A stretch of DNA of 64,000 nucleotides from the NCBI RefSeq assembly GCF_020882245.1, contig NC_083598.1:82589714-82653713 (forward strand), in the 5' to 3' direction. This stretch comes from Rhopalosiphum padi. Its lineage: Eukaryota > Arthropoda > Insecta > Hemiptera > Aphididae. Shown here one piece after another: positions 11,160 through 24,089 of the stretch. The notes below the pieces were generated by a model that was not told the DNA's origin, ran no database searches, and was given only the letters and a program-made list of their open reading frames with translations. The position numbers and the translations under genes were made by a program. How positions within the stretch are numbered: position 1 is the stretch's first letter; each line of letters starts with the position of its first letter.

Positions 11160-13590
11160 ATTCGTCTTAACTATAATTCTATTCATAGGTTTCTTGTGAA
11201 GATTGACAGTCATTTATACGCTTCAATAACGTTATATAGAATTTATTGTATTTATATATCATATCCTTTACGTGTACCTATACCTATATAGATGATGAAT
11301 TTGTAAAATTCAAGTAAAGTTAAACCTCAGTAAAATAGTAAACGCTGTATAGTATTTTAGAAAAAACGAATAAATTAGTATGAAATCAGAAGTAATGTGG
11401 TAGATTATACGAGGCTTGCAATTAGTTTAAAAATGTATTTAAGTTAATTACTGTGAGTACTTTATTCAAACTAATTTTAAAATAATTTTTTTCCAAAACC
11501 TAATTATAAAACGAACCGACCATACAAATAATTGTGAATACTAGTTTAATAAATCAGTTTAGTTTGAAATAAAAAAAAATTAAATTAAATTATTCGTAAC
11601 AACAAAAAAATAATTTTTCATTTAAAATAATTATTTTAATTTTAAATCTAACTGATTTGAAGTCCAAGTATTTTTGTAGATTCATTTATCGTACTTAAAT
11701 AAATATTATAACGAGTAAGTAAACATATGTGATAGGAAAATAAATTCAATAAATGAATACAAATTATTATTTCCTAATTATTAATATTTGATAGAAACCA
11801 ATTCATAATATAGAAAATATATAAATATATAAATGCTAATAGCCTAATATAATATATAAATTTTACTAGTTTACTACAATACGAAATTAGTTAGATAATA
11901 AACATAGATAATAATAAAAGTTAAATACTAATTATTGTATAATGATATTTTTAACAAGTATTAACGGAAATGTTTCCATGTAAAATGTGCTGCATGAGAG
12001 ATCATCCGCCTCCTATTCACCATCATTAATGTATTTGTAATTATTATTGTTTAACTATTTTTCTTAACCGAATACACTATTAGTAAATTTATGTCACTCT
12101 CGTCTACTGACAATACCCATGTTCTAAGCATTTTCAAAAACGTCAGATAGTCTTGAAACATTTCAAAATGAAAATTACAAAGTGTCGTGTTCATGGTGAA
12201 GTATAATATAAAATATATAACATCATCCTCAACTTTGTTTGGACAGTGGCTATTACGCTACACGTAAAGCGTTTTGATAAACGCTCACTGTTTAAATTAT
12301 CACGTTTAGTGACATATCTCATTAAAATTATTCAAAATATGCACATTAAAAGTTTAACATAATTAGAAAACGTTATGAACATTGAACATTATTTACACTA
12401 TATTATGTCTTATGATGTAGTACGTTGTTCTTCATGAAAACCGAAAATATGATGCACTTAAAAATACTTTATATCAACATATCCTAATTTATTATATTAT
12501 TCTGTGAATAAATGTAAACAATTAATTGCTTATTACTTATTTAAACATAATTTACTTATAATAATTTAATAAAAAATATTCAGGAAAATAAACAAAGTGG
12601 TAGAGGTATAAAGAATTAAATTATAATATAATATTAATTGATAACAGTATAATATTGTAATTTTATTTTAACTAATTAAATAATTATAAAACAAACGTAG
12701 TAGTTACAAGGGGTTTAAGTTTTAAGTTATTATTAATATTATTATTAACATTCTTTAACGATTTATGAAATTGCCAATATCACGAATAATTAAAATAACT
12801 TTACAATTATATAGATTTCAACTATCTAAAGATCTCAGTTATAGCAGAATGATTTTAAAATTAAAAATATAATTTTATTGTGTTGTTTAAAATTATAAAA
12901 ATAGGTGTATCATATTGAAGGTAATTACTCACCACGGTGTTATGAATAATTTTCTAGTATTGAATTTAATCATAAACTCCAAAAGACATATTAAATAAAT
13001 GTGTCCAAATTCAACTCACCTGAAAAATAAAACATAGAATTTATTTTTTTTTCAATATACAAAATTATTCGATTGCATATTGAATATATAATAAGTAAAA
13101 TTACTTCATATATTATAAACAAATACATAAAGTAAATAAATTGAATATTGTTTATTTATATATTCAAAATATATTGTTTAAAATAAATAAATAACACATA
13201 TTAAAAATTCAATTTTGAAAAAAAAATATTATTTTATTTAAAATTCATATTGCTAATCCTAAAGATAAATTATAAATATATATATAATCAAATAGATTAT
13301 AATTTATATTATACTTGATTATTTAAAGCAGGGTTACAAATATTGAAAGAAACCACAACAGCATACTGACGTTTCACACTTATTCTATATACATATATAT
13401 TATATATTTGTATAATTGTTATTCAAATGCTGTTAAATAGTAAATATTCGTAAATTATCGATAAGTTCATGGAATTATTGCAACCATTGGAAAAATAAAA
13501 TATTGTTTGGGAAATATATAACCGTCGAAGTTTATTAAAAGTGAAATTTCTTCTTTTTATCTGTACACGGGAAAAACATACTTACACATT
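11160..13590. other. AT-rich gene desert
   Basis: Very AT-rich DNA with few features and no credible reading frame, transcript signal or tandem repeat. The short stretch 11950-12300 is slightly more mixed. Confidence 0.6.
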
Positions 13591-13596
13591 CAAGTA

Positions 13597-13621
13597 TAAT
13601 ATATATATATATATATATATA
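13597..13621. repeat. AT microsatellite
   Basis: About twelve alternating AT units. A second TA run lies at 13691-13713, so two AT arrays flank a 70-base spacer. Confidence 0.95.
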
Positions 13622-13690
13622 GTTTTTAAGCTTCGGTAGAATTTACGTTCCACCTTTATGTTGATAATAAATTATAAAGACGGTACTACT

Positions 13691-13713
13691 TTATATATAT
13701 ATATATATATATT
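13691..13713. repeat. TA microsatellite
   Basis: Alternating TA run of about eleven units at the left edge of the 13.7-14.1 kb island. Confidence 0.95.
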
Positions 13714-14005
13714 TAAAAAGAACACAAAACTAGCCCAGCTCGATGCGAACGCTTGGCAATAGTACAAAACGTGATCGATATCGAAAAACATCATATGATT
13801 TTCGTGCCGACGGTGGCGGAACAAGATAGTAGTGTGGGGTGATGGGGTGTAACAGGAGGACGTGAGCACTCGTACTACAGTTATGGCCGAGTATCGGTCA
13901 TGCGAGAGACACTGCGAACACATCTAGAAATATATATATTGGTACCGGAAACACGCGGAACAAGAGGAATGTTTACGGATTTATATTCTATTTTATATCA
14001 ACAGG

Positions 14006-14098
14006 ATGAACGGACTGGGGACGTCCATTAAACTCGCCATGTTTTCCAGATGGTCTCGTGAAGAAGACGAATATATCCCGGAAAAAGAATGTTATTAA
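14006..14098 (+). CDS. Candidate small ORF or exon, 30 codons
   Basis: ATG at 14006 to TAA at 14096-14098 gives a peptide of mixed composition ending SRWSREEDEYIPEKECY. The frame stays open upstream to 13928 (56 codons in all). TTTTATATCAACAG|GATG just before the ATG would work as a splice acceptor. Against a coding role, another frame of the same strand is also open for about 55 codons (to about 14030), which shows that this GC-elevated island (13735-14170) is poor in stop codons by composition. No family is recognised. Confidence 0.15.
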   Translation: MNGLGTSIKLAMFSRWSREEDEYIPEKECY

Positions 14099-14169
14099 TG
14101 GACTATGTGCAAATGTTTTTCGTAGATCTGACCGGAGAATATTCTGCATGAATACATCATACGGCTCGT

Positions 14170-16990
14170 CCGTATTTTTTTCGAAAAAATATACATCACG
14201 GCGGATGTTTTAAATATTTAAATGTATAATTTATATTTTAAACGTTATCGCACGTGTCCGAAACCATTATTATAGTGTAATACTAAACGCACAGAGTGAT
14301 TCTTTTAACGCAGAAATCACGCGATACGGCGAAAACATAATATATTATCTAAACAGACGTATTGTGTAATGTATTATATGTTGTGTAGATATAAATTGAT
14401 TATTCGCTTATCGAATTAAATATAATATATACAATACTAACCTATGTTTATAGTACAATAATTAGTCAAAGTACGCTTGTTAATGAATTTACGTCGTTTT
14501 TTTTTTTTTGTTTTAACAAAATCTACGAATGTGAAGTATAATTCGATTTACATTGTTATACACTCGAACAAAATAATAACATGTAAGATATCTTAACGAT
14601 ATCATATAAATCAGATATACATAATGAACTCGGATTTAGCGAATATTAATTCCCGCGTCTTCAGTATGAGACGTTGTGAAATTATATAATATCGAGCATG
14701 CAGCAACTTAATAATGTCTATTGATGTGAAGCTAAGCACATATACATATTATGCTCCATCATAACTGCATTTCAATTGTGTTCTGATTAATGAATTTTGT
14801 TATGACTTACAAATCTTGACAAATGTGTGCCGTTACATTTTGTATTTAGTATTCACATTATAATGTATTATTATTATTATTATTATTATTATTAAAGCTA
14901 AACATTTGCGCGAGAAATTTCGATAAAGTTTAATATATATTTTAATTTATTAAACGCATAATATATACGAGTACGATTTATGCGGAAATTCTAATTAATT
15001 TTCGACGATTTGATGGATGCACGAAACATAAAATATTAAATCGACTAAAATTATAGGTTAATAAGTAGTTAATTAATATAACGACGAATGAATTAATACA
15101 AATAAAATATTAGCTAATTACGACTAAAAGCGTATCCCTATTTAATGCAGGTAGTAGTAAATATTATATTTGATCAGTTTCCACAATGTACTACGACGAC
15201 CCAATATAGTGTATGTTTTATTCAATTGTAGTCGAGTCAACCGTATTTTTAAAATATTATGATATTATGATTTGTATTTGTACGGTGTTATTTATGGATA
15301 TAACATACTACGAGTATATTTTTTTCCGATACACATATATAGTAATTCATAGTTCAAACGAATTCAAACGAATCATAATTCATGAAGCTTAGTTCTAAAT
15401 TAGATATAAGGGCGATTTGTTTTGATTATATATGTCATGGAAAGCCAAACAAAATAATAAAATAAAAAAATAAATATTGAATAGTTTGAAAAATCGACTA
15501 TAATAAATACAGCGATAGTATATTTAGTCCATCCTTATAAAAACAATTCCGTGTAATGGTTTATAGTATGACGTATGTTTATTAATATATTATGAACGGA
15601 TGAACAGTGTAAAAATATTTGATAAATAAAAAAAAAAATCGCTCCAACGCTTCACTAAGTCCAGCAAAGTGATGTCCGGTAATTATTATTCCGTACGGAC
15701 GTCCGGTGTTCATAAAGTTCATACAAGCATGAGCTACGCGCACTCGAGAATTGTTCAACTTCATATCAGTTAATCTCAATTTATGAAAGCTTCCCTGAAA
15801 TTAGTGACCATTAGTCGGTTAAAATTTATGTTTAATTCATGTTATACCAAGATAAAACATTGTTCAAAGTAAATTACTCCTTGTCGACTGACACATCCAT
15901 TTCTATAATTACACGTTAGTAAATTCAATAATTTACTATCATATTATCCAAAAAAAAAAAAATAAATGAATATCAACGTTTACGCATACAAATATAGTTT
16001 ACAGAAAAGTAAAGAAAAATTTTGAATGATACTTTTATTTTAGACAAATATGAATATCGGTCAAAACTGAGAGCTGGTTGTTATACATGACAATATTTAA
16101 CATAGAACTATATAATTACAATACGATTATTAAAATATAATATGTTATTATAAACGTAAAATTATAACACTAATAAAATAATATTATATTAGTATTAATT
16201 AATTTATACTAATATTATAACTATAAGAATAAATAATTTGTCGTTTATTATACATTATTTAATATTATAAGTATTTTAAATTCAATCTTGATAAATCTAC
16301 GGATAAATATGGTTTATGATACAATTTGTCAAACCCGACTTTTTTAGGTAGGTCACGGTATTATTAATGACTTCTATTAAAAATCCAAAGATATCAACCG
16401 ATTACTTTAAAAAAAAAAATAATAAAACAATAATTTGTTTTCTAATTGCTGTAACTTAATATGTTAAGGTTTATTTTAACCTCAGAGTTGATTTTCATAT
16501 TAACTATAAATTAAATAAAACGAATATACGTACAATTTAATTTTTGAAGCGACGAGAAAACAAATCCAACCACACGGATAAACCAAGAATATAATTGACG
16601 TTGTTATAAATTATAATTTACATATAGCAATTTAAATAAAAAACCGTTTAATTTTCGAATTTGTTTAAATCTAACCAGCGTAGACATCGGCCGCGCTCGA
16701 CGTGAAACGCAATTAAAAATTAAAGTTAAATTTATACAAAACACGATAAAGTCGTTTATAGTTATTTTGTCAATAAATGAAAAATTTCTAAAACGCATCT
16801 ATAATAACATTATTATATATTATTTGTTATAACTATCTGATGTTCAGTAATGTTGAAAGATTTAAAAAAAAAAAAAAAACAAACAGGTACTTATTGAGAA
16901 AAAGACAAATTCGAATGATATTCTACAGGTAACAATGCCATTAAGCCTGTCATTGTTTGCAATAGTGGACCAATTCAAATAATTGTTTGT
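14170..16990. other. AT-rich non-coding DNA
   Basis: AT-rich sequence with small mixed patches near 15640-15780 and 16670-16710. No gene is supported. Confidence 0.55.
14867..14894. repeat. TTA trinucleotide repeat
   Basis: About nine TTA units without interruption. Confidence 0.95.
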
Positions 16991-17008
16991 GACAATAGAA
17001 TAAGACAA

Positions 17009-17242
17009 ATGAATTCATTCAGAAGCGTAAAAGTAAACAAAACAACAGATTTGTCAGGGTACGTTGTTTGCCGTGTCGAGTACGGTGGCGGACAAACGTC
17101 TTATTATGCCCATCAAGTTCTCTGCCATTTTAGTGACCGACTAGATGGAAAAGTGTCAATTACTCTGAACCTTAGGAAAATAATTGGCGTTCTTGCCACG
17201 AAGAACTCATTCCTACAAAACAGTAGGCAAGGCATGAAATAG
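17009..17242 (+). CDS. Unidentified 77-codon open frame, probably conserved non-coding DNA or chance
   Basis: ATG at 17009 to TAG at 17240-17242. The peptide has balanced composition (for example SGYVVCRVEYGGGQTSYYAH) and no low-complexity run, which makes it one of the more protein-like frames of the window. There is no signal peptide, known motif or obvious splice donor. The opposite strand is also open for 72 codons (17113-17331). The whole segment 16990-17400 is GC-elevated and free of microsatellites, so it may be regulatory DNA instead of a gene. Confidence 0.15.
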   Translation: MNSFRSVKVNKTTDLSGYVVCRVEYGGGQTSYYAHQVLCHFSDRLDGKVSITLNLRKIIGVLATKNSFLQNSRQGMK

Positions 17243-17399
17243 AAAAGCATAACAAAAAACATGGCACACAATAATAATAATAAGGACAAAGTAGCTCTGA
17301 GTATTTCCGGGCGCTTAAGCAAACAATTCAACTAGGACCAATTTAGAATCGAAATCGATCCAGCCACTGCCGCGTCGTTTGAAAGCCGCACGATATTAT

Positions 17400-20300
17400 A
17401 GTGGCAAGTCCAAAAGAAGATTGAATAATATTATATTTATTATCCAATAATAATATATTTGTACCATTTTTGGGATTGATAAGTAAACATAATAACAGTA
17501 AACCGAATATTATTGATAGGTTTTTTACATATTTCTTTGGTTCTTCGTGTCTGGATTTTTCTTTTTACTTCCTTAACGACTGACATATTTCTTTTAAATC
17601 GCATACAAATAGACGGTTTACGCGTTACAAATAGTTTGTAGGTACTTGTTTACTTTGGTCTATACAAACGGAATGGCACTTGTCAGTGTTATCAGACCCA
17701 CCGTTTTATAAAATCAATACAAACACACAACTTTGCTATCAACCAAACATAAATTTGCGATTTCATGAACGCCTTGTGTAATAGAATTCAATTTCTCCGA
17801 CACAGACAACTGTTATAAATCATTATTACGAATACGTAAACACATACACACACACATGTATGTATAATACATGAATAAATAAAAATAATAATAAAAAAGA
17901 AAACAAAAAAAGAAGAATATCTCAATGGATATATTTTATACGTTTTTTTTTTTTTTTTTTTATATATAACTTTTCCAATTTTTTCGAGAGCTGGTGAAAC
18001 TTTTTTTCGTTCGGCATCACAGCACTCATTGTGTTTGTCTTGATGTGGGAAAACTTTAAATTACTCAACTATTGTTTTCTTATACTCTTGCAATGTATAT
18101 TATTAAAATGTTTATCCTATCCGAAGAAACCATTTGTTGCGTCACGCTTGATATGTATATCATTCGTTAAATTTCACAACAATATACGTTCGTATTGTTT
18201 TTGAGATGCGTAAAAAATAAAAATAATTTATAATTGTGTTTATTATTTCATTCATTAATCGTCAAATTATTTATAGTTCGGAAAAAAATATGGCATGTCA
18301 TTACAATGACTATCATAGTATTTTATCAATATATTACAATAATAAGCACGGCTATTATAGTTGTAATTCCTGTTCATCCTAGTTTGTATTATTGAAATAA
18401 ATAATACATGAACCAACTATTGAAATCGATCTCCGCTGTAATCCATTATATGGTTACAAAAGTACAAAGTATTGAAACATTACAATAATTATACATTTAA
18501 TAATATTTCAACCAACTTCGAACTTTCAAAATCGTTTTTAAACATTGCATATTCAAGTATTCAACTCTAAATAATATCATCTGATATATTATCTATCTAT
18601 GTATCTAAACTAACTAGTTTTATTTTCAATTTTTTTTTTTTTTTTATATCGTATAAATATATTATTATACAATTACTCTCTTTAAAATAATTGAATACGG
18701 TTTTTTTCAGTTTTTAGTATGGAATTTATTAAAACAAAAAACCATTTATTATAAATTGTTTATTATCTTGTTTAAACACATTATTTTAAGGTACATTTTG
18801 AGTTATCAATGTACTCATTGAGAAGTTTGGTGCATTATTATTGCATGACTAAATACTATTCATATCATTATGGTTTCTTGGCAGTTTTTTTGTAAACGAA
18901 AATTCAAATACAAAGTAGTTTTTAAGTAAAGAAAGAGGTATGCAATCAAATTAAATAATAATTTAATAAAAAAACTCATGAATTCTACATTGCAAAACAA
19001 AGTTTTCATAATGATTTACAGAATTGATCGAATTATAAATTATTTTAATTGAATGTAAAATGGGAAATTTGTAAATTACATTTTTCATTTTTCATTTAAT
19101 TGTATTTTATTTCAATTGTGACAATTATGCATTCTGTATTTCTGTATTTAAAACATTTAATTTTTTTACTGTTTTATTAATTTAAATTTAAATCAATCGT
19201 TTATATTGATTATAAAATAAATCATAACTCTATTAAGAAATTTAAATTATATTATCATTATTATCTTCTAAGAAAATATGCATATTAATGTAACGAATAT
19301 GTCAGTGTTAAACTACTATATTCGATTTTGAATAAAGGTGTAATACAATAGATTTTCTATTTGCCCATAAAATATATTATTAACGAGAATTACAATATTT
19401 TACATATTGTTTTGATTGTTCCAAGAAGATGTTATTGTACGAGTAAAAGTGTAGTAGCTAGAGAGATAATGTAGATTTATTTACATTACTGTATTTGGAC
19501 TAATTATTATAGTTTGACCAATACAATAACACCATAGGATACGAAACTTGATTGCGATGGCGTTAAGTAGTTATGGTGTCAGTCGACTATAAGTCAGCAG
19601 ACACTTTTTTTAAAACTCCATTTCTTAATTCGATTGTACTTCGAAAGCAAAAAATAAGTTCCATATATATTTTGATCTATCGTATCGCATATTACGAAAA
19701 TATGCCAATCCTTGTGTTTTTGTGAATTACATACTACATTTAGCGTTGTATTTTTTTATCGGGAGTGGCTGTTTTAAAATTGTTTTCAAGTAACTCTATA
19801 GTGGGTAGTGGGTACCTAATATACTGCGAATAGGTTTTCACGATATTGTTAATATTTCAAGTTCAAACGATAAGTTTTATATGAAAATCTCCAGTATTTA
19901 ATTTAAAACATAAATAATAAAAATAAATGCTTCAGTAGTTATTTGACGTGTTGCCAGTACTTTTGGCACAAGTTATCGTAAGATTGAAACAAATATCGAT
20001 CCTTAAATGTAAATTTTTGTTTGTTTTACCAAGATATACCGTAACAGGTCAAATAGTTCAAAACAAACAAAAACCAAGCTCTCCTCGAAAATGACGATAA
20101 ATAATAATTTAAAATTGTCTCTGAACATATTACTTTGAAGTTAGACAACACGCCACAATCGATAATCAAAATATGTTTGTACGACAAATAAACTGTGATT
20201 TCCAAAAGAAGACGAGAAACAAAAAAAAATCAAACATTTTAATGCATGCCAGTAATAAATGTCTGACAGGCACATCTATAAAGATGAAAAGCAATGGAAA

Positions 20301-20455
20301 ATTGTTAAAAAAAAAAAAAAATTAATAAAACGTCTCAGTTCAAAACAAAATACGATCATTGTCCATATTATGTGTTTTCATATTTTTACTAATTTGTATG
20401 TCAAAATAAAAATATGCCGTCGCCGTATAATGAATGTCTGCACTAATTGTAATAT
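17400..20455. other. AT-rich non-coding DNA
   Basis: AT-rich DNA containing poly-T tracts (17943-17961, 18629-18645) and a short CACACACA near 17848. No gene or regulatory cluster is supported. Confidence 0.55.
17943..17961. repeat. Poly-T tract, 19 nt
   Basis: Nineteen consecutive T followed by TATATATA-like sequence. Confidence 0.95.
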
Positions 20456-20458
20456 AGT

Positions 20459-20460
20459 AA

Positions 20461-20499
<39 letters not shown>

Positions 20500-20500
20500 T
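20459..20500. repeat. AAT trinucleotide repeat
   Basis: About fourteen perfect AAT units. The long poly-Tyr minus-strand frame through it is an artefact. Confidence 0.97.
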
Positions 20501-20509
20501 ATGTAAATT

Positions 20510-20575
20510 AATAATCGATTTATGGGCGAAAGGCCGCACAGTGAAATCGTGGCCACGCCCGATGTTACACATTGG
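20510..20575 (+). promoter_or_regulatory. Candidate regulatory element with Exd/Hox-like and KLF-like sites
   Basis: In an otherwise AT-rich neighbourhood, 20516-20525 reads CGATTTATGG, one base from the Exd-Hox consensus TGATTTATGG. 20553-20560 reads CCACGCCC, the complement of the KLF/Sp-type GGGCGTGG box. A GC-rich linker (GGGCGAAAGGCCGCAC) joins them. The abrupt composition change and site density suggest conserved regulatory DNA. Binding is inferred, not shown. Confidence 0.25.
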
Positions 20576-20869
20576 TATTATAAATAATATAATAACAATA
20601 AATATTTGATGTATGCGAATAAGAAATGTGGTGGTGATGAATGGCGACGAGAAAGAAAAAAAACTGAAATAAATTGTAAATTCGAATTTCAGAAACGTAT
20701 TTGAAAACAAATCGAAAGAGAAATGCAAAAAAAAAAATAAAACCACACCAAAATAAGACCATTGTTGTTGGGCACATCAAAAATTACATCATAATAATGT
20801 TATTATTACAAAGGGAACGGATAACAATATAGGATTTATGACCAAACAAACGGAACATAATACACCAGC

Positions 20870-21020
20870 GTGGTCTGGTAAACATGTTAAACCATCGCCA
20901 AGTTAATATAAGATCTTCGACGGTCCGCAGCGGCGGCGGGGTCGGCGAATACGCGTTAAATCCCCGTCAATAACAATCACTATTCATTTGTGGAGACCAG
21001 AGCGGAAGACGGTTAAATTA
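20870..21020. promoter_or_regulatory. Short GC-rich island, candidate regulatory DNA
   Basis: GGTCCGCAGCGGCGGCGGGGTCGGCG near 20920 is followed by CCCCGTCAATAACAATCACT. It is isolated in AT-rich DNA with no open frame of interest. Confidence 0.25.
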
Positions 21021-22095
21021 AAAAAGAAAAAGAAATATGTTCAATACAATATATTTATTAACTTATATATAAAGTTTCATTACGCGGTGTGTTTAATACG
21101 AAAATCTAGACATTGAATTATGATTTCCAACCGAAACTGAACGATCATTCCGATAATGTATAACTATAATATATTATACTAAACACCCGAGTAAAAATTA
21201 AATTTATAATAATAATAATAATAAAACGTCTCGTCTCGGGAAAGGTCGAATTATGTTCTCGCCAAAAATCTTATCTACTGCAGTTATCAAAAGTTTTACA
21301 AACAGTATTGATTTAAAGACATGGAAACTTTTGGTTTTTTTTAATAATAATTATTATCATTATTATTTTTATTATTATTGTAGTCTGTTGGAAACAAATG
21401 TGTGTATATCGTAATAATAAATCGTAAATGCCTTTGTCTTGCTTTGTTTTTGCAGTGTTAGTTTTTTTTTTTTTTTTTATCCAAGTCGATCTTTTTGAAA
21501 AAGTTGAGATTTATGGCTATTGTATCCTTACATTACTATATGAATTCGAACCATTTTAGAGATATACCATGATATACGAAAATATTAATAACAATTTAAT
21601 TAAAATCAAAACATTTTAAAATATAGTGATTGAGTAGTATTACACTTAAATTATTTTATTTCAACCATTATGATAAATGATTTCTTTGAATTTTGATTTA
21701 CTATAATTTACGCGCGTGTGGTATGCTATAGCCTATAATAATACTAAGTGGACTTGAAGAGGTATGGTTACAACTTTTTTTGAAACGCATTTCTTCAGAT
21801 AGCTAATTACCTATAATTTCAACTTTCGAAAAATTAAATTTATATCAATTATTAGGATTCGCTGCGTGTCTAGCAGAATTATTGTTTATAATTTCGAATC
21901 GGATTAATACATTTATAAATTCTATTATTCATGATGATGCATATTAATATACTATAATTATTATGAACCTGTTTTTAGTATTTTATGCACTACTTACAAA
22001 TCGATTGAAATACAATTATCGCGTTATGGATTTTAGGTCAAATTAATTGGACTTGAGGAAGTGTCAAAAAGTAAAAAAAAAAAAAAAAATTATAA
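21020..22095. other. AT-rich non-coding DNA
   Basis: AT-rich DNA with AAT repeats near 21210-21225, TTA/TAT repeats near 21345-21380, poly-T 21464-21479 and poly-A 22073-22089. No gene is supported. Confidence 0.6.
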
Positions 22096-22680
22096 AGGGC
22101 TGGTGTAGCGTGTTTTGCTCGCCAGGAAAATAAGTGTACACAAAACGTTTTGCGCGGAAATCCTCTTCGCCTCATGACAACACGAGTAGTTTATAGCCCA
22201 GACATGGTGGGTATAATGCAGCCGGTTTAATTATAAAACACTTTTTTTTCCCGGAAAAATTGCGCAGTTCAAACAGCCAACTGAAAGAGGTTAGCCGAGA
22301 CTGTGTGTATACATAGGCACACTCGTTTAATCGATGAAAAATATTCCAACGCCATGGTTACGTTTTTTGCGACTATATAATACCGCTGCATGGTTCAACC
22401 GCCAGCAGTGTTTCTTCGGTTCCTTTGAAAATGTATATAGCGATATGATGATACGTTCGCGGAATAGATCGAGAGTGATCGATCGCGATACTACCACGCG
22501 TACATCGCAATAATAATGTGGCGGGACGTAATACGATTTATTCAGACTATTTTATTTTTTATTTTTCGAGACAACGAGAAAAGTTTTACGAAATATGATA
22601 TTATGTAATGAAATCGCGTATCAAATACGCGAAATATGCGCCCAATTTTTCGCATCGAGTAAATCCATTTATGATATATT
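22095..22680. promoter_or_regulatory. GC-elevated island with candidate core promoter
   Basis: A microsatellite-free, CpG-containing segment. CTATATAA at 22373-22380 is a good TATA box. GCAGTG, with its A at 22407, sits 33 bases downstream as a weak Inr, followed by mixed sequence with GATCGATCGCGAT near 22480. A plus-strand frame of about 44 codons upstream (about 22097-22230) is open and ends at TTTAA, but has no recognisable content. The segment could be a promoter or a conserved element. Confidence 0.25.
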
Positions 22681-22689
22681 TTGTTAAGG

Positions 22690-23600
22690 TGGTTTCGAAT
22701 TAAAAAAAAAAAAAACTGTTTTCGCGTACCTCGACTATGTTTTACTGAAGATCACTTTTATTGGATTAAAATATATTAAACATGAAAAATTGATCGTTTT
22801 ATTTTCTTTATGTAAAATTATAAGTGGGCTTATTATTATTGAATTCGTCGCATATTTTTTCTTAAATATTCTTATGATAATAATAGATATCGTGTTACAA
22901 AGTACATTTTACATGGCGTAACACGGCGCATCGGGTATGTAATTTCACTACAACGATATCGCGTCGTTAACGAATATTATTATAGTGCTACGTTTCAACT
23001 TTCAATAATACCAATAACCATAAAAGTGAATGTAATTTATTCTGAATACAGAACGTATCGCGTAGAGAACAATTTCATTGGCGTGACAATCCAACACGGA
23101 GCATTTTTAAATTACATATTATTATAGAATGGACAACTTTTTGAATGTGAATTCTATAAACCCGCGTTTATACATGTGTTCTTTAAACTGCCATTTTCAA
23201 TGGAAGATTTTGCAGTATTGAATAGAATTTCACTATAATACATACATATGCGTGTATATCATATAATTATTAAAACTTGTTTATAATATTATAATGTTAA
23301 ATATATCGATCGGGAACTCTCAAGCAGCCCACTTTTAAATGGTTTTTACTGAAATTAACTGCAACGGCAATTAGTCAACAATGACGTAAATATTGAATAC
23401 AAATTCGGTACAAAGAAACAATCATAATAACAATACAACTTTTCCGACGACAACGTTAACAAGTTCAGCGGACGGTCGAGCATATATATTATATTCCTAA
23501 TTACCTTGGTGCACACCTGCCGCGAACGTAAAACATTGCCACTTGCCGACTTGGAGACCATTATAAATTACGTTTTGCAATAAGAGAATAATAAAAAATA
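22690..23600. other. AT-rich non-coding DNA with small mixed patches
   Basis: Poly-A near 22701-22714. Slightly CG-richer patches lie at 22900-23000 and 23500-23560. No coding call. Confidence 0.5.
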
Positions 23601-23605
23601 ATCAA

Positions 23606-23715
23606 AATAATAATAATAATAATACAAAGAGGAAAAAGAATAATAATAATAATAATAAGAAGAAGAAGTAGACTAAACAAAAGAAAAAAAAAGAAGGAGA
23701 AAAGGATAAAGACCG
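23606..23715. repeat. AAT and AAG repeats grading into a polypurine tract
   Basis: AAT units at 23606-23624 and 23639-23658, AAG units to 23669, then an almost pure A/G stretch to about 23715. Confidence 0.9.
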
Positions 23716-24049
23716 GGGATATTGGTGACAGAGACGAGTAGTGAGAAGAAGTGGATACAGATAGAACCGGGTAAATGAACGCAAACATTTTGAGGTTAAT
23801 AAAGTATTTTATTATACCCGTTGCGATACAAATTTCCAAAGTTCTTTTTTCGTTATGTTTATGTCTGCAAAAGAGAGAGTAGTATATTATGTGTCTGTAT
23901 ATATTATACATATACACACAGAACCAGAGTCTCGGTAGCGGCGAGGGTAGTGCATAAATAAATATATGTATATACGTATTTGGTTAGGAACGGGTGAGGT
24001 AGTGTAAGTGACACAGACGAACGAACAGAGAAAGATGGAAAGAGAGTAA

Positions 24050-24073
24050 TACACACACACACACACACACACA
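24050..24073. repeat. AC microsatellite
   Basis: Twelve perfect AC units. Confidence 0.97.
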
Positions 24074-24089
24074 CTTCTCGAGAAACAGA

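Noticed and set aside
20378..20746. 122-codon minus-strand frame
   Set aside because: Phe/Ile/Tyr-rich with a poly-Tyr run from the AAT repeat.
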